Positions 35,357-44,213 of a stretch of DNA of 64,000 nucleotides are shown here, piece by piece. Made by a program: the position numbers and the translations under genes. How positions within the stretch are numbered: position 1 is the stretch's first letter; each line of letters opens with the position of its first letter. Under the pieces are notes generated by a model that saw only the letters and a program-made list of their open reading frames with translations, did no database searches and had not been told where the DNA came from. The stretch is taken from the NCBI GenBank assembly GCA_002379985.1, contig DFVG01000008.1, forward strand, positions 1 to 64,000, read 5' to 3'. Origin of the DNA: Flavobacteriaceae bacterium UBA4166 (GTDB lineage Bacteria; Bacteroidota; Bacteroidia; Flavobacteriales; Flavobacteriaceae).

Positions 35357-38212
35357 ATGAATACTGATTCTTTTGCTTTACGCCACATTGGCCCACGACG
35401 AAGTGACCTTTCAGAAATGCTGGAAACCATTGGAGTTTCGAGTATGGAACAATTGATTGCTGAGACCATTCCCGAGGAGATTAGATTGGACGACGAGTTG
35501 GATCTTGACCCTGCTATGAGTGAACAAGAATTCTTGGAGCATATCAATGAATTGGCCGCAAAGAACAAGAACAGTAAAAGTCTGATTGGTTTAGGGTATC
35601 ACCGAGCACATATTCCACCCGTTATCCAACGAAACATTTTGGAAAACCCCGGATGGTATACCGCCTACACACCCTATCAAGCGGAGATCGCTCAAGGAAG
35701 ATTGGAAGCACTGTTGAATTTCCAAACCATGATCACCGACCTCACCGGAATGGAGCTTGCCAACGCCTCTCTTTTGGATGAGGCCACTGCCGCTGCCGAA
35801 GCGATGTCACTCCTATTTGCGGTCCGAACCAGAGAACAAAAGAAGGAGGAGGTGGTGAAATTTTTTGTTTCCGAAGAGGTACTACCACAAACGAAATCGT
35901 TGCTTACCACACGAGCGCTTCCACAAGGTATAGAGCTGGTGTTCGGTTCTCATGAAAACTTCGACTTTACTACAGATTTCTTTGGAGCATTGCTTCAATA
36001 TCCGGGAGTAAGTGGAAACGTCTATGACTATCGGGAATTCGTAAAAAAGGCAGAAGCTGCTGAGATCAAAGTTGCGGTGGCTGCAGATATTTTAAGTTTA
36101 GTGCTTCTGGAAGCTCCGGGAAATTTTGGTGTTGATGTTGTTGTAGGCACCACCCAACGTTTTGGGATCCCACTAGGCTATGGCGGACCACACGCTGCTT
36201 ATTTTGCAACCAAAGAAGCGTACAAGCGTAATATCCCCGGTCGAATTATCGGTGTGACAAAAGACGCTGATGACAATCGTGCGCTGCGTATGGCGCTACA
36301 AACCAGAGAGCAACATATCAAGCGCGACAAGGCAACCTCCAACATCTGTACGGCCCAAGTATTATTGGCCGTCATGGCAGGCATGTATGCAGTATATCAC
36401 GGTCCCAAGGGACTTACCCATATTGCGACTAAAGTGAATCGCTCTGCATTGACACTAGAGAAAGCAATCACCGCATTAGGATTTGAGCAACACAATAAGA
36501 CCTATTTTGATACGCTTCGGTTCACGGCAGATGTGTCCTTGGTAAAACCATTGGCGAAAGCACATTTTTTCAATTTCTACTATCCGGACGAGCAAACGGT
36601 ATGCATGTCGATTAATGAAACCGTTACCCTCAAGGACATTAATGACATCATTTCTATCTTCGCCGCTATTGCGGAAAAGGACGCGCCTCATATTGCAAAA
36701 CGTTCCGAAGGAAATACCATTCCGGAAACCGTAAATCGAAAGACAAGCTTCCTTACGCAAGAAGTATTTAACAGCTATCACAGCGAAACCGAACTGATGC
36801 GGTACATGAAACGCTTGGAACGCAAGGATCTCGCATTGAATCACTCTATGATCTCCTTGGGGTCTTGTACCATGAAGCTCAACGCAGCAGCAGAGATGCT
36901 TCCGCTGAGTGATGATCGCTGGGGAAATGTACATCCTTTTGTACCGGTGAAGCAAGCGAAAGGATATCAGCTGATGCTGAAAAAATTGGAGGAACAGCTT
37001 ACCAAGATCACCGGATTTGCCGGAACGTCGCTTCAGCCCAATTCGGGTGCACAAGGGGAATATGCGGGACTCATGGTTATTAGAGCCTACCACCAATCGC
37101 GAGGGGAAGAGCACCGAAACATTTGTTTGATTCCCTCTTCAGCACACGGAACAAACCCAGCAAGTGCGGTCATGGCCGGAATGAAAGTGGTCGTTACAAA
37201 AGCCACAGATGAAGGCAATATTGATGTGGACGATCTTCGCGAAAAAGCCATTGAACACAAAGACAATTTAGCCGCGCTGATGGTGACCTATCCTTCCACA
37301 CACGGCGTATATGAATCGGCTATCAAAGAAATTACCGGAATCATTCACGAATTTGGCGGACAAGTCTATATGGATGGTGCCAATATGAATGCCCAAGTAG
37401 CCTTGACGCACCCCGGCGCTATTGGTGCCGATGTGTGCCACTTGAACCTGCACAAGACCTTTGCGATTCCGCATGGTGGTGGCGGTCCCGGAGTAGGGCC
37501 TATTTGCGTGGCCAAACAATTGGTTCCGTTCTTACCGGGGAATCCATTGGTAAAAACCGGAGGTGATGAGGCGATCACCGCTATCTCTGCAGCACCGTGG
37601 GGAAGCGCCTTAGCGTGTCTGATCTCTTATGGTTACATCTGCATGCTAGGAACGAATGGATTGAAAAAATCAACACAATACGCCATTCTTAATGCAAACT
37701 ACATTAAAGAGCGACTAAAAGGGCATTTCGATACGTTGTATACCGGCGAAAAAGGAAGGGCTGCCCATGAGATGATCTTAGATTGTCGCCCGTTTAAGGA
37801 AGTGGGTATTGAAGTTACGGATATCGCGAAACGTCTTATGGATTACGGGTTTCATGCTCCAACCGTATCGTTTCCGGTGGCGGGAACTATGATGGTTGAG
37901 CCTACCGAAAGTGAGAGCAAGGCAGAGATTGATCGTTTTTGTGATGCGATGATCGCCATCCGGAAAGAGATTGATGAAGTTTCTAAAGACACGCCCAATA
38001 ATGTTTTGAAGAATGCGCCGCATACGCAGGCGATGCTTACTTCAGACACTTGGGAATTTCCCTATTCTCGAAAAGAAGCTGCGTTTCCGCTAGCGTATTT
38101 ACGAGAAAATAAATTTTGGCCTAGCGTTCGGCGTGTGGATGATGCCTATGGGGATCGTAATTTGATGTGCACCTGTGATCCTATTGAGGCGTATATGGAA
38201 GAACACGCCTAG
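35357..38212 (+). CDS. gcvP: Glycine dehydrogenase (decarboxylating), P-protein of the glycine cleavage system
   Basis: A 951-residue full-length fused P-protein. The N-terminal half begins RHIGPRRSDLSEMLETIGV and contains YTPYQAEIAQGRLEALLNFQ. The C-terminal half has the PLP site HLNLHKTFAIPHGGGGPGVG, with Lys700 as the Schiff-base lysine. It releases CO2 from glycine and passes the aminomethyl group to the lipoyl H-protein. No gcvH or gcvT lies nearby, so the system is split in this genome, which is common in Bacteroidota. GC content is visibly higher than in the genes at 39900-41900. A 212-codon antisense frame is a shadow. Confidence 0.97.
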   Translation: MNTDSFALRHIGPRRSDLSEMLETIGVSSMEQLIAETIPEEIRLDDELDLDPAMSEQEFLEHINELAAKNKNSKSLIGLGYHRAHIPPVIQRNILENPGWYTAYTPYQAEIAQGRLEALLNFQTMITDLTGMELANASLLDEATAAAEAMSLLFAVRTREQKKEEVVKFFVSEEVLPQTKSLLTTRALPQGIELVFGSHENFDFTTDFFGALLQYPGVSGNVYDYREFVKKAEAAEIKVAVAADILSLVLLEAPGNFGVDVVVGTTQRFGIPLGYGGPHAAYFATKEAYKRNIPGRIIGVTKDADDNRALRMALQTREQHIKRDKATSNICTAQVLLAVMAGMYAVYHGPKGLTHIATKVNRSALTLEKAITALGFEQHNKTYFDTLRFTADVSLVKPLAKAHFFNFYYPDEQTVCMSINETVTLKDINDIISIFAAIAEKDAPHIAKRSEGNTIPETVNRKTSFLTQEVFNSYHSETELMRYMKRLERKDLALNHSMISLGSCTMKLNAAAEMLPLSDDRWGNVHPFVPVKQAKGYQLMLKKLEEQLTKITGFAGTSLQPNSGAQGEYAGLMVIRAYHQSRGEEHRNICLIPSSAHGTNPASAVMAGMKVVVTKATDEGNIDVDDLREKAIEHKDNLAALMVTYPSTHGVYESAIKEITGIIHEFGGQVYMDGANMNAQVALTHPGAIGADVCHLNLHKTFAIPHGGGGPGVGPICVAKQLVPFLPGNPLVKTGGDEAITAISAAPWGSALACLISYGYICMLGTNGLKKSTQYAILNANYIKERLKGHFDTLYTGEKGRAAHEMILDCRPFKEVGIEVTDIAKRLMDYGFHAPTVSFPVAGTMMVEPTESESKAEIDRFCDAMIAIRKEIDEVSKDTPNNVLKNAPHTQAMLTSDTWEFPYSRKEAAFPLAYLRENKFWPSVRRVDDAYGDRNLMCTCDPIEAYMEEHA

Positions 38213-38236
38213 ATGGGTTTTACAAGTTTTATAACA

Positions 38237-38253
38237 AAAAGCCATGGGCTTTT
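38237..38253 (+). terminator. Possible terminator of gcvP
   Basis: AAAAGCC (38237-38243), ATG loop, GGCTTTT (38247-38253) form a 7-base-pair stem starting 24 bases after the gcvP stop. The T run is short (four bases), so termination may be weak. It sits just before the -7 like element of the next gene. Confidence 0.45.
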
Positions 38254-38256
38254 ACC

Positions 38257-38264
38257 TAACTTTG
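38257..38264 (+). promoter_or_regulatory. Possible -7 element for the KAS III-like gene
   Basis: TAACTTTG, an exact TAnnTTTG match, 15 bases before the ATG at 38280 and immediately after the terminator-like hairpin of gcvP. No TTG partner at the expected distance. Confidence 0.4.
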
Positions 38265-38279
38265 AGTAATCTTTATTTT

Positions 38280-39341
38280 ATGAATGCTACAATCATAGGC
38301 TCAGGGTGTTATATTCCGAGCAAAGTCGCTCCCAACGAAGGGTTTTCTGAACATTCCTTTTACAATAATGACGGAACACCATTTCACCATGAAAATGACG
38401 TTATCATTGAAAAGTTTAAGGCTATTACGGGTATTTCCGAAAGGCGGTATATCAAAGATGATCTTACGACATCAGATATTGCCTATCTGGCAGCAAAACA
38501 AGCGGTGGAAGATGCTTCTATTGATGCCGAAACCTTAGATTATATTATTGTTGGTCATAACTATGGTGATGTAAAACACAATACCCCTCAAAGTGATACC
38601 GTACCGAGTATTGCTTCCCGTGTTAAACATTTACTGAAGATCAAAAACCCTGACTGCGTAGCTTTTGATGTTCTTTTTGGTTGTCCGGGTTGGCTGGAAG
38701 GGCTTATTCAGTCGAATGTATATATCAAAGCCGGACAAGCAAAGCGATGCCTCGTTATAGGTGCCGAAACGCTCTCACGTGTTATTGATCAACACGATCG
38801 TGATTCTATGATCTATAGTGATGGCGCCGGAGCGACCGTTGTGGAAGCGATAAATGATGATAATACGGGAGTTCTTGCACATAAGACGGCTACCTATACC
38901 TATGATGAAGCGCATTTCATCTATTTCGGGGAATCAAACAATCAGGAAATTAATGATGCCCGTCGCTACATAAAAATGTACGGACGAAAGATCTATGAAT
39001 TTGCTATTTCACATGTGCCGGCTGCAATGAAAGCGTGTTTAGATGCGAGCGGAGTTTCCATTGATGACGTATCAAAAATTCTGATCCATCAAGCTAATGA
39101 AAAAATGGACGAAGCCATTGTCTCACGATTCTATCAATTGTACGACCGTGAAATGCCTGAGGGCATCATGCCGATGACCATTCAAAACTTAGGTAATTCG
39201 AGTGTGGCTACTATTCCAACGCTCTACGATCTGATTCAAAGGGGTTCTATTGAGGGACATTCCTTTAATAAGGGCGATATTATCATGTTCGCCAGTGTAG
39301 GTGCCGGAATGAACATCAATGCATTGGTCTATAAAGTGTAA
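38280..39341 (+). CDS. 3-oxoacyl-ACP synthase III-like condensing enzyme
   Basis: 353 residues from the ATG at 38280 (MNATIIGSGCYIPSKVAP). The KAS III triad is visible: Cys in VLFGCPGWLEG (near residue 131), His in ILIHQANEKMDE and Asn in QNLGNSSVATIP. The GITGISERRY-like region (KAITGISERRYIKDD) is typical. KAS III starts fatty acid synthesis from acetyl-CoA and malonyl-ACP. This one is somewhat longer than usual FabH and is not beside fatty acid genes, so it may serve another acyl chain, for example a specialised lipid. A methyltransferase gene follows after 1 base. Confidence 0.88.
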   Translation: MNATIIGSGCYIPSKVAPNEGFSEHSFYNNDGTPFHHENDVIIEKFKAITGISERRYIKDDLTTSDIAYLAAKQAVEDASIDAETLDYIIVGHNYGDVKHNTPQSDTVPSIASRVKHLLKIKNPDCVAFDVLFGCPGWLEGLIQSNVYIKAGQAKRCLVIGAETLSRVIDQHDRDSMIYSDGAGATVVEAINDDNTGVLAHKTATYTYDEAHFIYFGESNNQEINDARRYIKMYGRKIYEFAISHVPAAMKACLDASGVSIDDVSKILIHQANEKMDEAIVSRFYQLYDREMPEGIMPMTIQNLGNSSVATIPTLYDLIQRGSIEGHSFNKGDIIMFASVGAGMNINALVYKV

Positions 39342-39342
39342 G

Positions 39343-39864
39343 ATGTACGAAAAGAATTACCCTAAAAAGCGTTATCAGCATACGCTTCGCTTCATGAAGC
39401 AACACGTTCAGAAAGACGCTAACATCTTAGATCTTGGTGTTTCGAACCCCTTTTCAGAAATACTCAAGAAAGAAGGGTATCAAGTAACCAATACAAAAGG
39501 AGAAGACTTAGACACGAACACCAGGGCAGTACAAGTAGGCACCTATGACGTTGTTACCGCTTTTGAAATTTTTGAGCATTTGGTTTCCCCTTTCAATGTT
39601 TTAAAGGACATTAACGCCAAAAAGTTAGTTGCTTCGGTGCCGTTGAAGTTATGGTTTGCTTCCGCGTATAGAAATCCGCATGACGAACGCGATCAGCATT
39701 ATCACGAATTTGAGGATTGGCAATTTGATTGGTTGCTGGAAAAGTCGGGATGGAAGATCAAAGCGCATGAAAAGTTTACCAATCCGGTAAAAAAAATTGG
39801 TATTCGCCCTATTCTTCGAAGGTTTACTCCGAGATATTATCTGGTGTATGCGGAACGGAGGTAA
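39343..39864 (+). CDS. Class I SAM-dependent methyltransferase-like protein
   Basis: 173 residues from the ATG at 39343, one base after the KAS III stop; the earlier reading overlaps that gene. The SAM-binding region is NILDLGVSNPFSEILKKEGY (motif I, slightly unusual), followed by YDVVTAFEIFEHLVSPFNVL (motif IV region). The substrate is unknown. Tight coupling to the KAS III-like gene suggests a shared pathway, but this is inference. It ends 4 bases before the stop of the convergent FG-GAP gene. Confidence 0.82.
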   Translation: MYEKNYPKKRYQHTLRFMKQHVQKDANILDLGVSNPFSEILKKEGYQVTNTKGEDLDTNTRAVQVGTYDVVTAFEIFEHLVSPFNVLKDINAKKLVASVPLKLWFASAYRNPHDERDQHYHEFEDWQFDWLLEKSGWKIKAHEKFTNPVKKIGIRPILRRFTPRYYLVYAERR

Positions 39865-39868
39865 TGAA

Positions 39869-41398
39869 CTACTTAACGATTAATTGAACAGTATTGTAAT
39901 TGCCGTCTACTGTTATAAAGCTAACTAAGTAAGTTCCCGAGGATAGATTAGAAACGTCATATTCATTATTAATCTGAAAGTTAAATATCTTAACAAGATT
40001 ACCGCTCATTGTATGAATCTTTACATCACCCGAAGTATTTGCTGAACTAAGACGGAAAGATCTATCTGTTGGATTCGGGTACACAACAATGTTTTTATTT
40101 CTTGAAAAGTTCTGTTCTGAAGATAGCGTTCTATCTAAATTCAGTAACCAAACAGCTCCTTTTTGAAGACCGAATTCACTATCTCCATATGCTCCAACCG
40201 CTAAGTGCAACGTACCATTCAAATAACCAACGGTAGACACAGAGTGCCCAAAATAGTCATCTTCACCTAAATCGTAATCGAATCCTTGAAGTCCTTCACC
40301 ATATTTTTCAAAACTATCTACTGTACCATCGCTATTAAGGTTTAGAATATAAAAGTGGTTTCGCTGGCACCCTACGATCAAATCCGGTTTTCCGTCCTGA
40401 TTAATATCATCAGTCAAATTTGTAGATCTTCCAAATCGAACATCTTCCAAAAGCTCTTCATTAAAATTTCCTTCAACTTCACTAATTTTCTGAGTAGAAA
40501 GTACTGTTCCGTCTGATGCCATAAATAAAATATATAACGCTCCCTTATTATTTCCACCGTCATCATCGCGATAGGCTCCTACGGCTAAGTCGATAACTCC
40601 ATCCTCATTAAGATCACCCAAATTGGTTATGGTTGCACCGAAATAATCTTGAAACTCTAATGATAGATTCAAATTTCCTTCTAATTCGCTAATTTTTTGA
40701 TGCTCTTTTACTGTAAAATCTTCATTCAAGAATAAGATCCAGACTGCTCCCCGTTGGTCACCACCGTCACCATCTCTTCTAGCCCCCACTGCTATATCAA
40801 TAGTTCCATCACCATTCAAATCTCCGATATTCTCAATATCACTTCCAAAAACGTCCCAAACATCTAAATCTCCCGTAAAGTTTCCATGAATCTCATTAAT
40901 TTTTTGATAAGATGCGACGGTTCCATTGGATTCTAGAGAAATAATGTAAATTCCTCCGTATCGATGCCCGGCTTCATTATCATACTCAGCACTTACTGCA
41001 ATCTCTACAAGACCATCATCATTCAGATCTCCAAGATATGCGATGGAACGTCCAAAATAATCCCAATCCAACAAATCTGCAGTAAAATTACCTTCTGTAT
41101 CACTTATTTTTTGAACATCCTTAATAGTGGTGTCTTCATTTAAAAAAGCAATATAGATGGCTCCTTTATTAAAACCACCGTCATCATCTTGATTAGCTCC
41201 TATGGCAATATCAGCAACTCCATCTCCATCTAAATCCCCTATCCCTTCGACAGAATGCCCAAACCAATCTTCATTTTCTAATTCAGATTCAAAGTCGCTA
41301 CTCCCACCATTAATGTTTGTAAAAGAAGTAATTTCATATTCTTGTGCATAGTTAAATAACGTAAATAGAATTAGTATTACTGGAAGAGCCTTTTTCAT
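39869..41398 (-). CDS. FG-GAP beta-propeller protein secreted by T9SS
   Basis: A 509-residue protein with a signal peptide (MKKALPVILILFTLFNYAQ). Six FG-GAP units of about 60 residues follow, each like FGHSVEGIGDLDGDGVADIA with D-x-N/D-x-DG calcium loops; the sixth (FGHSVSTVGYLNGTLHLAVG) has lost the calcium loop. A T9SS type A sorting domain ends the protein (NIVVYPNPTDRSFRLSSA to LSSGTYLVSF). It resembles integrin alpha-type propellers and is probably surface-attached or secreted. Sampled 60-base lines here are about 32-43% GC, compared with about 50% for a line inside gcvP. Confidence 0.85.
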   Translation of the reverse strand: MKKALPVILILFTLFNYAQEYEITSFTNINGGSSDFESELENEDWFGHSVEGIGDLDGDGVADIAIGANQDDDGGFNKGAIYIAFLNEDTTIKDVQKISDTEGNFTADLLDWDYFGRSIAYLGDLNDDGLVEIAVSAEYDNEAGHRYGGIYIISLESNGTVASYQKINEIHGNFTGDLDVWDVFGSDIENIGDLNGDGTIDIAVGARRDGDGGDQRGAVWILFLNEDFTVKEHQKISELEGNLNLSLEFQDYFGATITNLGDLNEDGVIDLAVGAYRDDDGGNNKGALYILFMASDGTVLSTQKISEVEGNFNEELLEDVRFGRSTNLTDDINQDGKPDLIVGCQRNHFYILNLNSDGTVDSFEKYGEGLQGFDYDLGEDDYFGHSVSTVGYLNGTLHLAVGAYGDSEFGLQKGAVWLLNLDRTLSSEQNFSRNKNIVVYPNPTDRSFRLSSANTSGDVKIHTMSGNLVKIFNFQINNEYDVSNLSSGTYLVSFITVDGNYNTVQLIVK

Positions 41399-41442
41399 GC
41401 AGAAAGTATTAATATTACGCCAATATACAAGATTATTTCGTA

Positions 41443-42285
41443 ATGAAACTATTTATAATAATCCCGGCTTTCAACGAAGAAAAATTCCTTGCTAAAACAT
41501 TGGAGTCGTTATTAAAACAGACCTTACTTCCAACTCAAATTATAATTGTTGATGACAACTCAACAGATGAAACACTTAAAATTGCAAAGACTTTTACTGA
41601 AGCATATGAATTAATTTCTTACACAGTTACTAATTCAACCCAAGATCATCAACCAGGATCAAAAGTTATAAACGCTTTCCAAAAGGGACTAACTAAAATT
41701 AATAGTAATTTTGATATCCTTTGTAAGTTCGACGCAGACCTTATATTTCCAGATCATTATCTCGAAGACATCGTAAAATTATTTGTTAAAAATCCACACT
41801 GTGGCATAGCAGGAGGGTTTTGTTCAATCCAAAAAAATGGAACATGGCAAACTGAGAATTTAACCAATAAAGACCATATTCGCGGTGCCTTAAAAGCCTA
41901 CCGAAAGGAATGCTTTGAAGATATAGGCGGACTCAAACACAGCATGGGTTGGGATACAGTTGATGAACTCCTCGCGAGATATCATGGCTGGGAAGTGATT
42001 ACCGATACTTCCCTTGTCGTAAAACATCTAAAACCCACCGGAAACGCCTATCATGCTTCTGCCAAATACAAACAAGGCGAAGCCTTCAAAACAATGCGAT
42101 ATGGCTTTTGGTTGACATTGATCGCTTCCGCTAAGCTGGCTTATAAAAAACGTAGTCTCTCTTTTTTTTGGAATACCCTTCAAGGATTCTGGAAAGCGCC
42201 AGAGGAATATATAGTTTCCGAAGAGGAAGGGAATTATATCCGGCAGTATCGTTGGCGCAATATTCGGAAGAAATTAGGGTTGTAG
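41443..42285 (+). CDS. Glycosyltransferase family 2
   Basis: A 280-residue GT-A fold enzyme. The N-terminal motif is FIIIPAFNEEKFLAKTLESL, followed by TQIIIVDDNSTDETLKIA and the metal-binding DILCKFDADLIFPDHYL (DAD). SMGWDTVDELLARYHGWEV may form the acceptor-side motif. It transfers a sugar from a nucleotide donor; donor and acceptor are unknown. The first half is AT-rich (sampled lines about 28-35% GC) while the second half is near 42%, so the gene may be mosaic or partly acquired. It is divergent from the FG-GAP gene. Confidence 0.9.
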   Translation: MKLFIIIPAFNEEKFLAKTLESLLKQTLLPTQIIIVDDNSTDETLKIAKTFTEAYELISYTVTNSTQDHQPGSKVINAFQKGLTKINSNFDILCKFDADLIFPDHYLEDIVKLFVKNPHCGIAGGFCSIQKNGTWQTENLTNKDHIRGALKAYRKECFEDIGGLKHSMGWDTVDELLARYHGWEVITDTSLVVKHLKPTGNAYHASAKYKQGEAFKTMRYGFWLTLIASAKLAYKKRSLSFFWNTLQGFWKAPEEYIVSEEEGNYIRQYRWRNIRKKLGL

Positions 42286-42354
42286 AAATAACGAAGCATT
42301 AACGTTCGTAACTCCACGGATTACTTACTTTTATTTTTTCAAACTTTTGCCCGT

Positions 42355-43428
42355 ATGCAACGCACTACTTTACTCCTAATATTACTCGCATTCCTCACCA
42401 CTTCGCTACCTGCACAAGAAACGGTGCCTGTTAAAAAACCCAAGAACATCATCCTACTTATTGGCGATGGAATGGGGCTTAGCGAGATTTCAGCCGCACA
42501 GTTTTTTAACGAGGGACCATCACATTTTGACAGGTTTCCTATCATCGGACTCATAAAAACCTCTGCCGCCGATAATTTGATCACTGATTCGGCTGCCGGA
42601 GCCACAGCATTCTCATGCGGAATTAAGACCTACAACGGCGCCATCGCAATGAATGTTCAGAAAAAACCGGTGAAAACTATTTTAGAACAAGTTTCGGAAA
42701 TAGGGTATGCAACCGGATTGATTGCCACTTCTTCGATCACACATGCGACTCCTGCGAGCTTTTTTGCGCACGTAGAGAAACGACGACAGACCGAAGATAT
42801 CGCGCAATTTCTACCGGAATCTGATGTGGATTTTATCGCTGGTGGCGGCTTACAGTATTTTAATAAAAGAAGTGATCAACTCAACCTCATTCCGAAACTT
42901 CAACAACACGGCTTCGCCGTAGACACGACTCGTTTAGGAAACGTCAGCGAAGCACAAAAACAAGTATATTTACTAGCGGACGATGGGATGCCACGAATGT
43001 CTGAAGGACGTGGTTCTTTTTTATCGAAAGCGACCGAATTAGCATTGAAAAGCTTGTCAAAGAACGAGGAAGGTTTCTTTTTAATGGTGGAAGGGTCGCA
43101 GATCGACTGGGGCGGTCACGCCAATGAAGCCGGGTATCTTATCAGTGAGTTGATCGATTTTGATAAAGCGATTGGCACCGCGTTGGATTTTGCTGAAAAA
43201 AACGGCGAAACATTGGTAATTGTGACTGCTGATCATGAAACAGGCGGTTTCACGCTTTCCTCAGATAAGCGAAATTACAACAAGATTCTGCCCTCATTTT
43301 CTACGGATGGTCACTCTGCCACCATGGTTCCGGTATTTGCAAAGGGACCGGGAGCCAACATTTTCTCGGGCATTTACGAAAACACGCAAATTTATCATAA
43401 AATGAGTGCTTTAGTTCTCGGAAAGTAA
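42355..43428 (+). CDS. Alkaline phosphatase
   Basis: A 357-residue exported enzyme (signal peptide MQRTTLLLILLAFLTTSLPAQ). Metal and catalytic motifs are IILLIGDGMGLSEISAAQFF, the nucleophile serine in ITDSAAGATAFSCGIKTYNG, VEGSQIDWGGHANEAGY, VTADHETGGFTL and GHSATMVPVFAKG. These correspond to the two zinc sites and phosphate pocket of classical PhoA-type phosphatases. It is shorter than E. coli PhoA (about 470) but similar to other compact bacterial members. It releases phosphate from organic phosphomonoesters in the periplasm. No Pho-box was identified. Confidence 0.93.
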   Translation: MQRTTLLLILLAFLTTSLPAQETVPVKKPKNIILLIGDGMGLSEISAAQFFNEGPSHFDRFPIIGLIKTSAADNLITDSAAGATAFSCGIKTYNGAIAMNVQKKPVKTILEQVSEIGYATGLIATSSITHATPASFFAHVEKRRQTEDIAQFLPESDVDFIAGGGLQYFNKRSDQLNLIPKLQQHGFAVDTTRLGNVSEAQKQVYLLADDGMPRMSEGRGSFLSKATELALKSLSKNEEGFFLMVEGSQIDWGGHANEAGYLISELIDFDKAIGTALDFAEKNGETLVIVTADHETGGFTLSSDKRNYNKILPSFSTDGHSATMVPVFAKGPGANIFSGIYENTQIYHKMSALVLGK

Positions 43429-43443
43429 CTCCCTGCGCTCGGT

Positions 43444-43451
43444 TAATTTTG
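43444..43451 (+). promoter_or_regulatory. Possible -7 element for mlaE-mlaF
   Basis: TAATTTTG, an exact TAnnTTTG match, 24 bases before the mlaE ATG. No TTG partner at the expected distance. Confidence 0.35.
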
Positions 43452-43475
43452 TTACTTTAGCAGTAGATACCCGCT

Positions 43476-44213
43476 ATGAAATATTTGTCTGACATTGGTT
43501 CTTATTTTTTAATGCTGAAAAAAACATTCAGCAGACCCACTAAAACTTCAGTGATTCGAGAACTTATTTTCAAGGAAATCGATGAACTTATTATTAATTC
43601 CTTGGGAATTGTTGCCTTTATCTCTTTTTTCGTGGGAGGCGTTGTGGCCATACAAACGGCCTTGAACATCAACAATCCCTTGATCCCAAAATACCTCGTT
43701 GGATATGCCACGCGTCAGTCGGTGGTCTTAGAATTTGCCCCTACTTTTATTTCCATTATCATGGCCGGTAAAATGGGGGCTTTCATTACGTCCAGCATTG
43801 GTTCCATGCGCGTTACGGAACAAATTGATGCCTTGGAGGTTATGGGTATCAACCCATTAAATTACTTGGTGTTTCCAAAGATCGTAGCCTTATTGTTCTA
43901 TCCTTTCGTCATTGTTATCTCTATGTTCTTAGGAATTGTAGGAGGATGGGTCGCTGCCGTGTATGGAAATTTCACCTCTTCCGAAGCATTTATCACCGGG
44001 CTTCAAGAAGATTTTATACCCTTTCATGTACTCTATGCTTTCATAAAAACAACACTCTTTGCATTTATATTGGCCACGGTACCTTCTTGGCAAGGCTTTT
44101 ATATGAAGGGAGGAGCTTTAGAGGTTGGGAAAGCGAGTACCAACTCCTTTGTTTGGACCAGTGTATTGATCATTCTCACCAATTATATTGTAACCTCTTT
44201 ATTACTTAGCTAA
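43476..44213 (+). CDS. mlaE: MlaE-type lipid ABC transporter permease
   Basis: A 245-residue MlaE family permease with five to six membrane segments. The family core is FISFFVGGVVAIQTALNINN, VLEFAPTFISIIMAGKMGAF and ITSSIGSMRVTEQIDALEVMGINPLNYLVFPK. MlaE proteins form the inner-membrane part of phospholipid transport to maintain outer membrane asymmetry. The ATPase gene mlaF begins on its stop codon (TAATG). The substrate-binding MlaD is not adjacent. Confidence 0.95.
   Translation: MKYLSDIGSYFLMLKKTFSRPTKTSVIRELIFKEIDELIINSLGIVAFISFFVGGVVAIQTALNINNPLIPKYLVGYATRQSVVLEFAPTFISIIMAGKMGAFITSSIGSMRVTEQIDALEVMGINPLNYLVFPKIVALLFYPFVIVISMFLGIVGGWVAAVYGNFTSSEAFITGLQEDFIPFHVLYAFIKTTLFAFILATVPSWQGFYMKGGALEVGKASTNSFVWTSVLIILTNYIVTSLLLS

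Noticed and set aside
36476..37114. 212-codon open frame antisense to gcvP
   Set aside because: It lies wholly within a highly conserved gene and shows no family resemblance; codon bias of gcvP explains it.
40200..41300. Regular repeats that could suggest a CRISPR or satellite array
   Set aside because: They are the coding repeats of FG-GAP units of about 60 residues, with variable sequence and an open frame.
42286..42354. Inverted repeat ACGAA/TTCGT between the glycosyltransferase and alkaline phosphatase genes
   Set aside because: Only five pairs with no T run; too weak to call a terminator or operator.
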